From Diplolepis rosae (Eukaryota; Arthropoda; Insecta; Hymenoptera; Diplolepididae): a DNA stretch of 64,000 bases. The notes below the pieces were generated by a model. That model made no database searches. It had not been told where the DNA came from and was given only the letters and a program-made list of their open reading frames with translations. The position numbers and the translations under genes were made by a program. Positions 22,701 to 32,965 of the stretch are shown in pieces (positions within the stretch are counted from its first letter, which is position 1; each line of letters begins with the position of its first letter). The DNA lies in NCBI GenBank assembly GCA_030998225.1, contig JAPYXD010000581.1, positions 2,914,001 to 2,978,000 of the forward strand. The letters run 5' to 3'.

Positions 22701-25700
22701 AAAAAAAATCTTGAAGCAGTTCTTGGAATTACCTTTGGTGTTCGAAACTATTTTATCATCTATCGAGCAAGCTGAGAAAAGCAAAGAATTTATTTCTTTA
22801 ATACAAGGAGAATTGTGGATTTCTATAAAAAAAAAAAATTTGGGAACTGTTATTCCTCTGATTTTGTACTTTGACGATTTTGAGATAAATAATCCGATTG
22901 GGACTCACCGTTGCTTTCACAAAATCGGAGCTGTTTACTTTTCCCTTGGTTGTCTTCCAGACGAATATGCAAGTCAATTGGAAAATATATTTCTCGCTCA
23001 ATTCCACAACACAATAGACTACGACAACTGTGACAATAAACAAATATTTTGGAAATTAATTGAACAACTAATTGAATTAGAAACCGTCGGTATAACGATA
23101 ATCGTAAATAGCATACAGAGACAAGTAAAGTTCGCAATACTTATCATGGCAGGGGATAGCTTAGCAATCCACAGTGCTTTTGGATATTACAGAAGTTTTA
23201 ATGCTAATTTTAATTGTAGAGCGTGTATAGCAGATAAAAAAATACGACAAAGCCAGATTCGTGAAGATCCTCGTTTTTTGCGCACAGAGGAAAATTACTC
23301 TACTGATGTAAAAACACTTGCAAGAGGTATTCGAGAGGAATGCGTTTTTAATAAAATACCCAGTTTTCATGTCACCAGAAATATAGCTTTTGACCCTGAC
23401 CACGATATTCTAGAAGGGGTTCTTCGTTATGAAACTGCAGAAGTTCTTTCTAATTTTATTAAAGAAAGCAAATTTTTTTCTCTAGAATCTTTGAACAACA
23501 AGATTCGCTTTTTTGACTATGGTGCGAAAAACAATCTGAATTTCCCGCCTCACGTAAAAAAAGAATGGCTAGACAACAATCAAATAATGTACACAGCTTC
23601 AGAAATGATGACATTCATCTTATACCTTCCGTTAATGATTGGGCTTCATATTCCACTAAACAACAAGCTTTGGAAACTCTTGTTACTCATTCGAAAAATT
23701 GTTGAAATCGTTTATGCACCAAGATTTGTTGTACAAGACCTCGAAAATTTGCAACGTATTATAGCACAGCATCATTTATTGTACAAAAAGTTATTCAAGA
23801 ATCTTAAACCAAAACACCATTACTTAATTCATTATCCGAACGTAATGCGTAAACTTGGCCCAATGAAATCCGCTGCGACACGAAAATTCGAATCTAAACA
23901 CAAAGAAAGTAAAAATTATGCATCAGTTAACAGATCTCGCGTCAATTCTCCGTATTCTTTGGCATTAAAACACCAACTCATTCAAAATTATCGGTTTCTT
24001 CAAAATAAAGGTTTCACAAAACGTGTCAATTGCGGTGTAGTTGTGTGTATAGGATTGGATCAAATAGAGAATTACAGTAGTTTCAAAAATCTCATCATCA
24101 ATAAAAACACAGAAAACTGGATTTCCACTACCTGGGTTGAAGTATGTGGAACTAAATATCAAAACGGCATAATTGTAACGGTTAAGAAAACTTAATCTGC
24201 GTTACATTTCGGCAAAATTGAACATATTTTAGTCAATGAGAACGAAGAGGCTTTCTTCATGTATAAAGAAATAAAAATTTTGAGTTTCGTGGAGCATATG
24301 CAAGCCTTCGAAGTTGGTGAAACAAATAACTGGGGATATATTGCACAAAAGAAATTAATATCATATAAAACGCTCGGCATACACAGACTGTCGAATAATA
24401 AACGCTACGTTTGTACGATTCCCATGTAATGGCAGAAAGGAAAGAAGAGAGAACAGACTGCTTAGATGTAGACTGCTTAGATGGACTTATTTAAGATTTG
24501 CTTAAATAGATTTATTTAATCATTGCGTTACATATAATATGTCAAAGTAAATTGTATGTTTTAAAATTCTAAACTCTTCATTTAAAAAAGATGTTGCGAG
24601 ATTGTTCTGAAGTTCGTAAAACCTTCATTGCGATATGTTTTATAATCGAAATGAGGTAACATCATCACTGTGAATTTAATATTTCAATTCTGAAATTATC
24701 CATGGCATGAATTCTTAAAAGAATGACCTGTAGTTTATAAATTGTTCTTCATGATGCCACTTTTCGTATTTCAATTTGAGTTAAATAAAAAAATTTTAAA
24801 AGTTGAATGACTATTTTCATTTAAAAACCGAGATATTTATCTCTTAAGTCTCAATCTAGGACTGAATTTAAATTTAAATCCAAAAAATAAATGATCTCAT
24901 TATTAGCATCAAAATGTTATTTAGAGAAAAAAGATTGAACTGAAAATTTTGGAAAACATGATTTCTATAGAAAATTCTTTTTTAATTTTAAACTAAGTTT
25001 AGAATTTACATGGAATTTAAATTTAAGTATGAGAAAATTAGAAAAGCTTATTAATTCGAAAACTAATTCCAAAAATTAAATTATTTGCCAAAAAATATTA
25101 AATTAACGTGTTTATTGATTATCTGTCGCTCAAAACTTCATATTATCTTCATATAATTTCGTAGTTAAGTTTTTGTTTCATTTCGTGTAATATAATAAGA
25201 AATATAATGTGATATTACATACATTTTTAAAAAGAGAATATTAATAATACTTAAAACACAATTAAAAACTTTATATCTCTATTCATCAAAAAAACTTCCC
25301 AATTCAAATCTTCCCGCGTACTCTTGGAAGAAATAGATGTAAATTTCTTTAACAGCCACCAGTCTCGCATTCTATTTGGAGCTTGTCGCCTCCTCATTTT
25401 CTCACAAGCGGCGAAACTTTTACTGCTTGATATATAAGGAACATCAAATCGAAACTGCCGAAGAAAATGCGAGCGGTGTATGCGAGCGACGAATGCGATA
25501 GCGATTTACAGAGTTACTTAGGTTTAGAATTTAGAATTCGATAGAGACGATCGTGCGGCTTAGACTTTATAAGTATTGAAGGTCAATAAAGTTGTACTTA
25601 GTAATATGTATATAAGCGTAAAATTAAAGAATGCTTTGTGAAGTCAATTGGATTATCAAATTAGTACGACAGCGTTTCAACAAAGAGGAGCAATTACAAA

Positions 25701-28700
25701 AGGAAAGGCTTGGCTGCAGAACAAACAAAATTTTTGTTATGTTCTCATATATTATCTTTTGAATAGTTTAAATATACATTTGGTTCAATACCTTTCATGT
25801 AATTTGAAGATAAAAACTTTTACATCAAAGCAACGTACTATAGGCTGCATAGTTGATACTTTGAAACCATAGTATCATGCTTTAGAATCAAATATAATAA
25901 TTCTCGCATCTGTAAGACAATTTTTTTCATTCAATTTCATAGAAGTTCAGATCTATAATACTTTATTATTGAAGTCGTGATATCAAACTTTGATTCAATA
26001 ACGTTCCGTTATTAAATGAATAGGATATAGCATTGATTGATTGAAATATGCTTTAGCATTGTGTACCTTTTCTATTAAAGCAAAAAAATTCTATCATTGT
26101 ATCATCCAATTAAACAATCAACACAATAAAAATACTGTACAAATGTTAGTATATATTACTGAATTCATAAAGTAACTTGTTGTATCAGCAACATATATTT
26201 CCGATTTCAACAGTGTCTTATTTGAAACAATATTTTCTTCAATGCTTCAACAATGAATTCGGTTGAAGCAATAGTGTAAGAATTGACAGCATATGCGTTT
26301 GAAATAATGGTATCTGCATTTGACCGAGCGCGAAAGCACCGTCTGATGCTTTAAACTAATATTTCATTGATTCAAGAGTATTTTTTTCTCAGTGTAATTA
26401 TAATAGAAGTTTCCTCTAAAAGTTAACACTTCTTCTCTGCATACACCGAAAAATAATTATTAGTTATAGCTACTAACTACTTTATTGATAAGTATTTTCC
26501 ACAATTTCTTGTTAGTTCTCTTACTACTTTTATTATTTAAGGCCATGGATCAACCAAACCATATGATCGAAATGTTAATTTTTTTGTCTGTAAACTTTTG
26601 TCCATGTAAAATAAGATATTATGTCTAAAATTTGTAGGATGTAAGAAAAGGCACCAAGGAAAGTCTATCAACTAAGATGTTTAAAATCGCAAAAAAAAAA
26701 TTCTAAAATATTGTTTTATAATTAATTAAATTCAAGAGTTGTCGAAACTTCCTTAGTGTTTTTTCTTTGTTTTCACAAATTTTTACCTGATGTCTCATTT
26801 TGCATGGGCAGGAGTTTACAGACCAAAAAATTCCGGTAAGGTAGAGATTTAATCACATTGGCCTATGTTGGCCCATAGCCCTGAGGCCGTGTCACGTCAC
26901 GGTCCTGACTTTATCCAATACTTTTCGTTCTTCCCATTCTTAAATAATTAGCTCAAACGGGTTTTCCATAGCAGATAAATGTACCTTGTTCTTTCTTTTA
27001 TGTTTATCTGCTATAAAAAGTAATTTTGAAGTATTAATTTAAAATTGCAAAGGACGAAAAGTATCAGATAAGACCAAGTCAATGGCCCGGACAACGTGAC
27101 TAGATTCCTACCTTACCGGGATTTCAATTTCTGTAACCTTGTTTCTTTCACAATGAAATACCTATCTTAGTACATTTTATTTAATTTTACAAATTTTCAT
27201 TTCTGTATCGCATTTTGCATTTAATTTGGGTAACACAAACTAAAAAGCCGGTAAGGTAGAAATTTAGTCATTTTCTATAGCATACAAGTAGAAGTGATAA
27301 AGAAAGATCAAGGTATGTTTATATGCATCTGATGCATGTTTATATCCATCTGAGTTATTAATTTTCCAATAATTTATACAATTAAAAAATATATTTTCTT
27401 CCGAATATATATAAAAGGAATAACAATTGTAGACTTTAATAAAGCAAACGATTTTTCATTCATTATGCATTAAACAATTTTGTATCATAAATAATTTTTC
27501 GTATCTCGTAAAATTTATCTGATAAAAGGAATTTACCATAGATATTGTCTTTCTAAAAGTTTGAACATACTGTAACTTTCGTGATTTCAGTTTAATCGAA
27601 AAATGTTTTTGGGATAATTGGTAGAGATTTATGAGCACAGTCATAAACCAATGTTACAATTACTAATTTTTACGGAAAAAAATTTCAAAAGTACAAAAAA
27701 TGCTCTTATTTGAACTATTTTGGTCAGGGGTTCTCAAAACGTAAAGATTTGATGAAAATTTCGAAGGTCATTTTTCACATAAAACTAATACCTTCTCATT
27801 TACGATGAGCATGTAATAAAATGTACTAAGATAAGATTGTCTGGTTGTAAGTCTCATTCTGCATAGAAATGAGGTTACAGGAACCTGAATAAGTATTATA
27901 TAATATAATATTATATAATAAGTATTTTCTACAAATGCTGGTTAAACTTATCTTAAATATTTAATTATCTGATATAACTGAACCTGCGGATGCAAGAACA
28001 ACTATTGCGCGCGAAATCACGGTAAAATATTGTCCGAGTGGTGATGTCACTAGTGAAAATTCAAAGTGTTTAAAATAAAATATATAGGGCTATAGTACTT
28101 CAAAAAAGAGATTGGGGTTCCATTAAGGATTTTTCAATAAAAATATTACTTTTCGAGAAAAAAATCAAAAAGATAGATTTTTTTCGATATAAAAACAATG
28201 TTTTTAAAACATAACTCGTCATAACTCGGGCAATTATTGATGGATTTTCAAAAATAAAAATTCATTTTACACAGGGATCTTCAGCGATGCCTACGACTTT
28301 AAAAACAATTGAAAAACCAAAATTTTTATAAACAATATTTTAATCCAACTGAAAAACCGTGTTTTTTGATACTCCGGGAACAAAAGAGTATGAAAACTTT
28401 CAAGTTGGATAAAAACTGAGTAAGCAAAATTGTTCTTCGAGATGACGAGTAACTTTTCTGAAAAAGTAGAATCAATCAAAACAATTTTAGTCGGTTAAAA
28501 TGTTGCTTAAAAAAATAATCGGTGTGTACGCGCGCGACGGGTGCATAGAAACTCCTACCGAATAAGTGAAAATCATTCAAGCTGCTAGAAATTCACCGTT
28601 TATTATGGTTGATATATCAGACGCTGATTTTCTGGATTTTGAAAGCAAATTGAAAAATCAGAGACTCTCGAAAGGATAATTAAAGATTAATTCTGCATTT

Positions 28701-30717
28701 GTAATTGACTACTTCCCTTCTGGAAAAGTTGATGTAAAAGAGGATTATTTTTCCGACACTTCATCTTACCAAATCAAACAATCATGTTGGATTGACGACT
28801 TCAAAGTTTCCAAAAAAATACGTCGGTGTTACAGATTTAAAAGTAAGAGATGTCGAAAATCTGTACAAATTCATCAGCTCCATATTGAAATAATTTTTTC
28901 TACAATATGTCAAGCAAGTTGGGAAAAAGAAAAATTTAACATACGAATAAATGTTTTATATCATGAAACAAGAAGCGAAAATAATTATTCGTGAATCCAA
29001 ATCATTAGAAATATATAATTAAACTCGGTGCTAAAAAAATGACAAATACGATTAACGATTCTTTCTTTGTGCTTGAAAATTTATTTTGTTGTAAAATTAA
29101 GTGAATATTAGGATAATTATAAGCAAAACTCGAGGCTGCACTGATAAAGTCACTGTACACGATAATTTCCAATACAAATGTATGTTTTTTTGTTGCGAAA
29201 TTGAAAAAAAACTTTTTGTAGGCGGAACATACCTTTTCATACAAAGCAATAAACGTAAAATTATTAGTGTGAAATGGAACGTGAAATTATATCCCTCAGT
29301 TTGTTTTGAATTTTATTTATTGCATAAATCGTTTAGCAATATTAAATAACGGAAATGATTGGGACTCGTAACGCGCTTGACTGCTGACCGGGCGCGCGTA
29401 TGCGCCGATTATTTTTTTAAGCAACATCTTATCCGACTAAAATTGTTTTGATTAATTCTACTTCTTCAGAAAAGTTGCTCGTCATCTCGAAGGACCTTTG
29501 CATACTCAGTTTTTTTCGAACTTGAAATTTATCATACTCTTTTGATCCCGGAGTATCGAAAAACACGGAATTTCAGTCGGATTAAAATATTGTTTATAAA
29601 AATCTCGACTGCGCAGTGATCCTTCGATAATGTAGGCAGTGACAAAAATTTCAAACTCGATTAATTAATTTAAAATCATTTACAGCCGCAAGGCAGAGCC
29701 ACTAGGCCATATAAGGAGATCTTCCTGTGGAGAAGAATATGTCGGACGGCTGTGTAGCTCAGAGGTTAGAGCAGTCGACCTGCAATCGAAAGACCTGGGC
29801 TCGTATCCCAGCGTAGTCGAGAGCGTCTTTTTTTCCACAGAAAGATTTTCAAATTCTTTAATATTTGAATTCATTGGCATTATTTGCGATATAAGAGTTT
29901 GAAATTGTCTACGAGGACACCTGTCGGCAACGTGTCCTATCTGATACGCGACTAGTGATCCTCCGATAATGTAGGCAGTAATAAAAATTTTAAACTCAAC
30001 TAATTAAATTCAATTAATTAATAATAATGAACAGGATCAACTAAGAACATCAACAATATTTTATTAATTATTAATATTAATAAATTAATAAATATCGAAT
30101 TGAACCCTCTTATTTTTTCAGCTTGTTTAAGCGATTGCAATGACCCAGATTCAAGATTAGAGCTTATATCTTTTCTTAAAGGAACCTGGGAAAATGAAGC
30201 AAATGGAACATTTTATGATTATGAAAACCGTAAACACATTAGATACTCAAGCCGGATTGTTTTTGTGAATTATGGTTCATTTATTCACTTCGTTTATGAA
30301 TCCTGGAACAGCAAAACTGAATCACCCCTGTTTTCTAGTTGCGGATATATAAGAGCATCTGAAATTAAACAAGAGTTCATCCTTGTAGCGAGTCACAGTT
30401 ATAATGCAGCCTCTGTCGAACGAGGGCCATACAAAAGCGAGACACATTCTCGAAAGCTTTCCTTTAAAAGAGAGATAATTAAAGAAGGAAGTGGTGGTAT
30501 GGAGAAATTTGTCATTTGGGAGGTCAGTAACTATACGTTACATTGAATAATTCTCCTCTAAATATGGTATAAAAGTAACCTTATTTTTTAACAGTCTTTG
30601 CGAACGTTTGATTTCACCGAAGTAGACACTTTAATGATTTCCTATCACGAGCAAAATCCTTTTACAACAAATTATGTTGAACGTGAAAGAGCAAGTCACT
30701 TGGAGGTGAAAAAGTAA
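16755..30717 (+). CDS. Secreted nitrobindin/THAP4-like protein, gene A (3 exons)
   Basis: Proposed exons are 16755-16815, 30122-30522 and 30595-30717, with GT...AG introns in phase 1 and phase 0. The joined frame is open, 194 aa. Exon 1 encodes a signal peptide (MSSIRIFFLIFFSTFS). Exons 2-3 encode a beta-barrel of the nitrobindin/THAP4 C-terminal family: LISFLKGTWENE (the GxW entry motif), an ESWNSKTESPLFSSCGYIR block, a LVASHSYNAASVERG block and a short final-strand exon. Nitrobindins bind haem b through a histidine in the last strands (LTxHL). Here the aligned residue is Arg (VERERASHL), so haem binding may be lost or altered. Intron 1 is 13.3 kb and hosts a 9.27-kb transposon. AATAAA at about 31499 is a candidate poly(A) signal. 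The link from exon 1 to exon 2 is inferred from phase and from gene C. Confidence 0.7.
18521..21886 (+). CDS. SAM-domain transposon accessory protein, 7 exons, intact
   Basis: Exons: 18521-18632, 18725-18867, 19762-20012, 20487-20725, 20781-21170, 21259-21392, 21554-21886. All junctions are GT...AG, every phase matches, and the joined length of 1602 nt gives 533 aa without a stop. Residues of about 20-70 form a SAM-like helical domain (LKEWGLKMLIDVF..NQIDEKIL..LT...LIKSIGL), usually a protein- or RNA-binding oligomerisation module. The middle is basic and helical (RRALVESITSYLL, FPTEDIQYYYIPP, GRLAIRYYFRLRKL). The C-terminus (QPHIIVVGPEVNTVEKIYVV then CFKSFHVFHAEYP) looks like a beta-rich conserved module. 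I have the impression that similar proteins are predicted as uncharacterised in fish, cnidarian and insect genomes, but no database was checked. It lies just upstream of the transposase-like gene and probably helps transposition. The exact role is unknown. Confidence 0.75.
19180..19332. repeat. Small palindromic insertion in SAM-gene intron 2
   Basis: CTCTAAATTTGAATCAGTC near 19183 is mirrored by GACTTATTCAGATTTAGAG near 19304-19322. The interior has repeated CAGTGAAATTTGACTGATT blocks. A MITE-like foldback. Confidence 0.55.
21980..24429 (+). pseudogene. C2H2 zinc-finger plus transposase-like protein, frameshift and stop
   Basis: The first frame (ATG 21980) encodes two C2H2-like fingers (CPVCYASCATEDIFMNHWKCRH; CRVFSDVYVFKRHLSRVH). 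It hits an early stop at 22196-22198, just after an A8 run at 22176-22183. A shift of one base there joins smoothly to the long frame (22177-24195). That frame encodes the transposase-like body: FDDFEINNPIG, MAGDSLAIH, ANFNCRACIADK, HDILEGVLRYE (HDILEG at 23401-23418) and MRKLGPMKSAATRKFESKHK. A TAA at 24193-24195 interrupts the same frame, which then continues to a TAA at 24427-24429 with sequence like a normal C-terminus. The intended protein would be about 740 aa. Homologous to the gene at 1-1442. Candidate acidic residues are visible but no DDE/D triad is proven. The C2H2 part could bind the element ends. Confidence 0.75.
24430..25310. other. Subterminal non-coding part of the 9.27-kb transposon
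   Basis: AT-rich with no open frame; lies between the transposase-like gene and the right subterminal region. Confidence 0.5.
25420..25640 (+). promoter_or_regulatory. Promoter/poly(A)-like block in the transposon right arm
   Basis: GATATATAAGGAACATC (25428-25444) looks like a TATA box. A stretch of balanced composition with GCGAGCG/GCGATAGCG words follows, then CAATAAAG at about 25584. The order TATA then AATAAA within about 160 bp resembles an LTR core, but no LTR ends were found. Confidence 0.3.
26835..27119. mobile_element. Foldback MITE with CCGGTAAGGTAG ends
   Basis: Begins CCGGTAAGGTAGAGATTTAAT and ends ATTCCTACCTTACCGG, inverted. An inner AGCAGATAAA/TTTATCTGCT pair also folds. A second single end of this family (GCCGGTAAGGTAGAAATTTAG) lies at 27246. 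Confidence 0.75.
27130..28010. other. No gene recognised; repeat fragments
   Basis: AT-rich. 27725-27830 (GGTTCTCAAAACGTAAAGATTTGATGAAA...) is repeated at 58335-58440, so it is part of an interspersed repeat. Confidence 0.55.
28300..29615. mobile_element. Palindromic element with 220-240-bp inverted arms
   Basis: About 28300-28545 and 29390-29615 are diverged reverse complements: AATCGGTGTGTACGCGCG against CGCGCGTATGCGCCGATT, with shared GATGACGAG and CGGGAACAAAAGAGTAT blocks inside the arms. The 0.85-kb core has broken coding-like stretches in several frames (for example VTDLKVRDVENLYKFISSIL near 28830) that I cannot assign. A decayed foldback transposon is the simplest reading. Confidence 0.6.
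29606..30010 (+). repeat. Interspersed repeat, second copy, containing a tRNA-like gene
   Basis: Two GTGATCCT(C/T)CGATAATGTAGG blocks (29619 and 29957) flank a section with CAGCCGCAAGGC...GATCTTCCTGTGGAGAA, the tRNA-like sequence, and the GAGGACACCTGTCGGCAACG block. It is the same family as 2703-2890 and 63976-64000. Confidence 0.75.
29748..29819 (+). tRNA. tRNA-like sequence, Ala(TGC)-like fold, probably SINE or pseudogene
   Basis: A full cloverleaf can be drawn. The acceptor is GGCTGTG/CGTAGTC (7 pairs, three of them G-U). The D arm GCTC/GAGC sits in a good box A (TAGCTCAGAGGTTAGAGC). The anticodon stem is TCGA/TCGA with loop CCTGCAA (anticodon TGC). The T arm is CTGGG/CCCAG with loop CTCGTAT. 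A T7 pol III terminator lies at 29828-29834. Odd points are C at position 33 where T is nearly invariant, a mismatched first anticodon-stem pair, and an altered box B (GGCTCGTATCC against GGTTCGAATCC). It sits inside an interspersed repeat, so a tRNA-derived SINE head or a pseudogene is more likely than a working tRNA. Confidence 0.55.
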
Positions 30718-32051
30718 AACACATCTTTCAGGGGGTTACTAACGATGCTTGACGTTTCTGGGCTATATTTATTAGTTTTTGGTGTTTTTGCGTGGATACA
30801 ATAATATTTTACAAAATAAGTATTTTAACGTGTTCTTATGATTCATATTATCGATAATCTTCGTACTATATATTAGAATTAAGTATAATGTTATTCAGTA
30901 AATAATATTAAGTGAATTCTGTTCTTAAAATGCACTGTTAGAAATGTTCGGAAATTTCCAAAATTTTTATGTTACAAAGGGAACGTAAAATTTGATGATA
31001 TTTATGATGTTTTTGAGTAAAGGTATCTTAACAATGCGAAAAATGTACTGAAATTTCTGAAATTTTTCTTAATATTATGAAATTTAAATGAATCTTCATA
31101 AAATGTATCTTAAAACTACTAAACAGTAACAGGATTTTTATAGAATTTATCATAAACTTATATAAAACTGTAACATTTTCAGTTATATGTAGCAAAATTT
31201 TCATATACATGTACAATAAACTGCATAAAGCTGAAGTTACCCAAAACGTTACATTATTCCTGTTTCAAGTTTCAAAATTTCCAGACACAAGTATCAGAAT
31301 ATTCAACACATGGTAACTGAAAATTAAGAAATTGTTTCTTAAATTTACTGAAAAGTAACCGAAATTTCTGAAATTTTATATCAATTTCATGAAACCGTAA
31401 CTGAATAGAACTCCAGTCACGTGTTTCAGGAAATTACCGCAAAAACTTCTAACAGTGTGATTTTAAAATAATAATTATTGTTTGTCAGATATTGTGAATA
31501 AAGTTTGAAATTTCAGCAGATATCTCTATAGTTTTGAATGCTCTTTATACCCCAAAAGAAAATACGAAAATCCCAATGATTAACGGTATTGTCTCAAGCT
31601 ATTTTTTTACAGAATTCACACAAATTTATATTTTTACGTAGAAAATCAAATTAATTATCAATTTCTAAAAACTTTGAATTAACTAAGAGAAGAAGATTTA
31701 ACTATGCTTCATTAGAATGTTTATTACTAATTAATTAAATCAATTCCATGAAAACGGGAATTCTATTTTTCATATAAGGCGATACCGTATAAATGATAAC
31801 TGTAATGTAAAATTCTTAAATGCTCATAAAACTTGAAAGAAATTGTTCAAAATATTATGAATACTATAAATTAGCACTGTCATCCTGAAAAAATTTAATT
31901 CCTTGTAAAGTTTTGCTTTTTTGATATTTTTTGGTTTTTTTTTGCACTACCTTGTCCAATTTTATCTTCTCGCGAATTTTCAAACTCTACTAAAACGCAA
32001 GAATATAAAGTTTTGATTTTTCGTCACTAGATGATATTGTTAGTCTCTAAC
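30718..32051 (+). repeat. 3' flank of nitrobindin gene A, duplicated at 32970-34190
   Basis: From just before the stop codon (AAAAGTAAAACACATCTTTCAG) to about 32050 this sequence repeats at 32973-34190 in the same order, with small indels and roughly 85% identity by eye. Both copies contain TTATCGATAAT, a CACTGTTAGAA MITE and GTGAATAAAGTTTGAAATTT. Confidence 0.8.
30931..31456. mobile_element. MITE with CACTGTTAGAA ends
   Basis: Starts CACTGTTAGAAATGTTCGG and ends CTTCTAACAGTG. A shorter copy with decayed ends is at 33175-33517, and an inverted piece is at about 37700-37815. No coding capacity. Confidence 0.7.
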
Positions 32052-32965
32052 TGTGACGCGCCGAGTCAATTCAAGCGGGAACCATCGGTAATTTTAAATT
32101 TCATTATTTAAATTTAAATAAAATCTTGAAATCCGATGGCTGGATGTGAGCTCTCCACGTTTAAGAGTGGAAACTCACCTCACCTTGAGTGGAAACACTT
32201 CCTGTAAAAAAGAATAAAACTATTTAATATAATTTTAATATAAATAGGGCAATTAAATAAATGATAAAAGATTATTTAAATAGGAAAGATAAAACAAATA
32301 TATATATTTGAAATGTCCTACAGTTACATATGACACCAACTTTAAACTTATAATTTACATTTAACTTCAAAGTCAAAGAAATGATCGGTCACGATTTCGC
32401 ACGCGGATCGATTAAGTTCAATGGTCAGAAAAAAATCTAATCTTCAGCGACGAAGTCTCGCGAGTTACACCGTCATATGTGCAGTTGTGCACCATCCTTG
32501 CGTCTTCCCACTAATTAGAACTAGTGCGGCTAGCCAATAGTATTGATCATAAATCCCTACTCATTAACATAAGTTCTAGATCTCTATATCCCTACTTCTC
32601 TCCTTAAATGCACGTGGACCAAAGCATCAAGGGCTGCCGCTTAAGCTTATAGTCACTTGCCACATACTCGAAATTCCTATGAAATCTATGTCGTAAAAAC
32701 TACACTTAGATCCTATTTGTTTATTCTAATATAATTAATATGTCCTGGTTATTCAGAAGATAATTATAATATGTGAAGGTCGAGGCCTTTACTATATCTA
32801 TTCAATTTCTGGAATGTTTCCTTTTGGTCCAGAGATCTGCCTCATCCCCACTATTTCCCTTCAAGGCAGGATAGGTGACTATAGAAGCCATCCAGGGTTA
32901 GATGTACGCACACTCTGGAAGTGTGACGCCACAGTCGGGAGCGAGCAAACTGCCGAATTCGTTTT
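32052..32965. mobile_element. Insertion between the two tandem flank copies, class unknown
   Basis: This segment lies between the end of the first 3'-flank copy and the start of the second and matches neither. It begins TGTGACGCG. TGTGACGCCACA lies near its right side (32922-32933), so an LTR-like unit (TG...CA) is possible, but no target duplication was found. Confidence 0.35.

Larger units (their letters stand above)
17127..26394 (+). mobile_element. 9.27-kb CACTG-ended transposon with SAM and C2H2/transposase genes
   Basis: The left end CACTGAGAAAAAA at 17127 and the right end TTTTTTCTCAGTG at 26394 are inverted repeats. They match at 25 of 28 positions, including an inner TTGAATCAA. TA flanks both sides (17125-17126, 26395-26396). 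Inside are two genes on the same strand: the SAM-domain gene (18521-21886) and the C2H2/transposase-like gene (21980-24429), 93 bp apart. Both subterminal regions contain many TTGAATCAA-like words, as do the MITEs with the same ends. A CACTG end with a 2-bp duplication fits the CACTA-Mirage-Chapaev group in general terms (inference). It lies in intron 1 of nitrobindin gene A. The alternative is that the two ends belong to two separate MITEs flanking the genes. Confidence 0.65.

Noticed and set aside
25420..25640. Solo LTR inside the 9.27-kb transposon
   Set aside because: TATA and AATAAA order is suggestive, but no TG...CA ends or target duplication were found, so only a promoter-like block is listed.
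29680..29880. 66-codon leftward frame
   Set aside because: Antisense across the tRNA-like sequence; the open frame is a consequence of that sequence.
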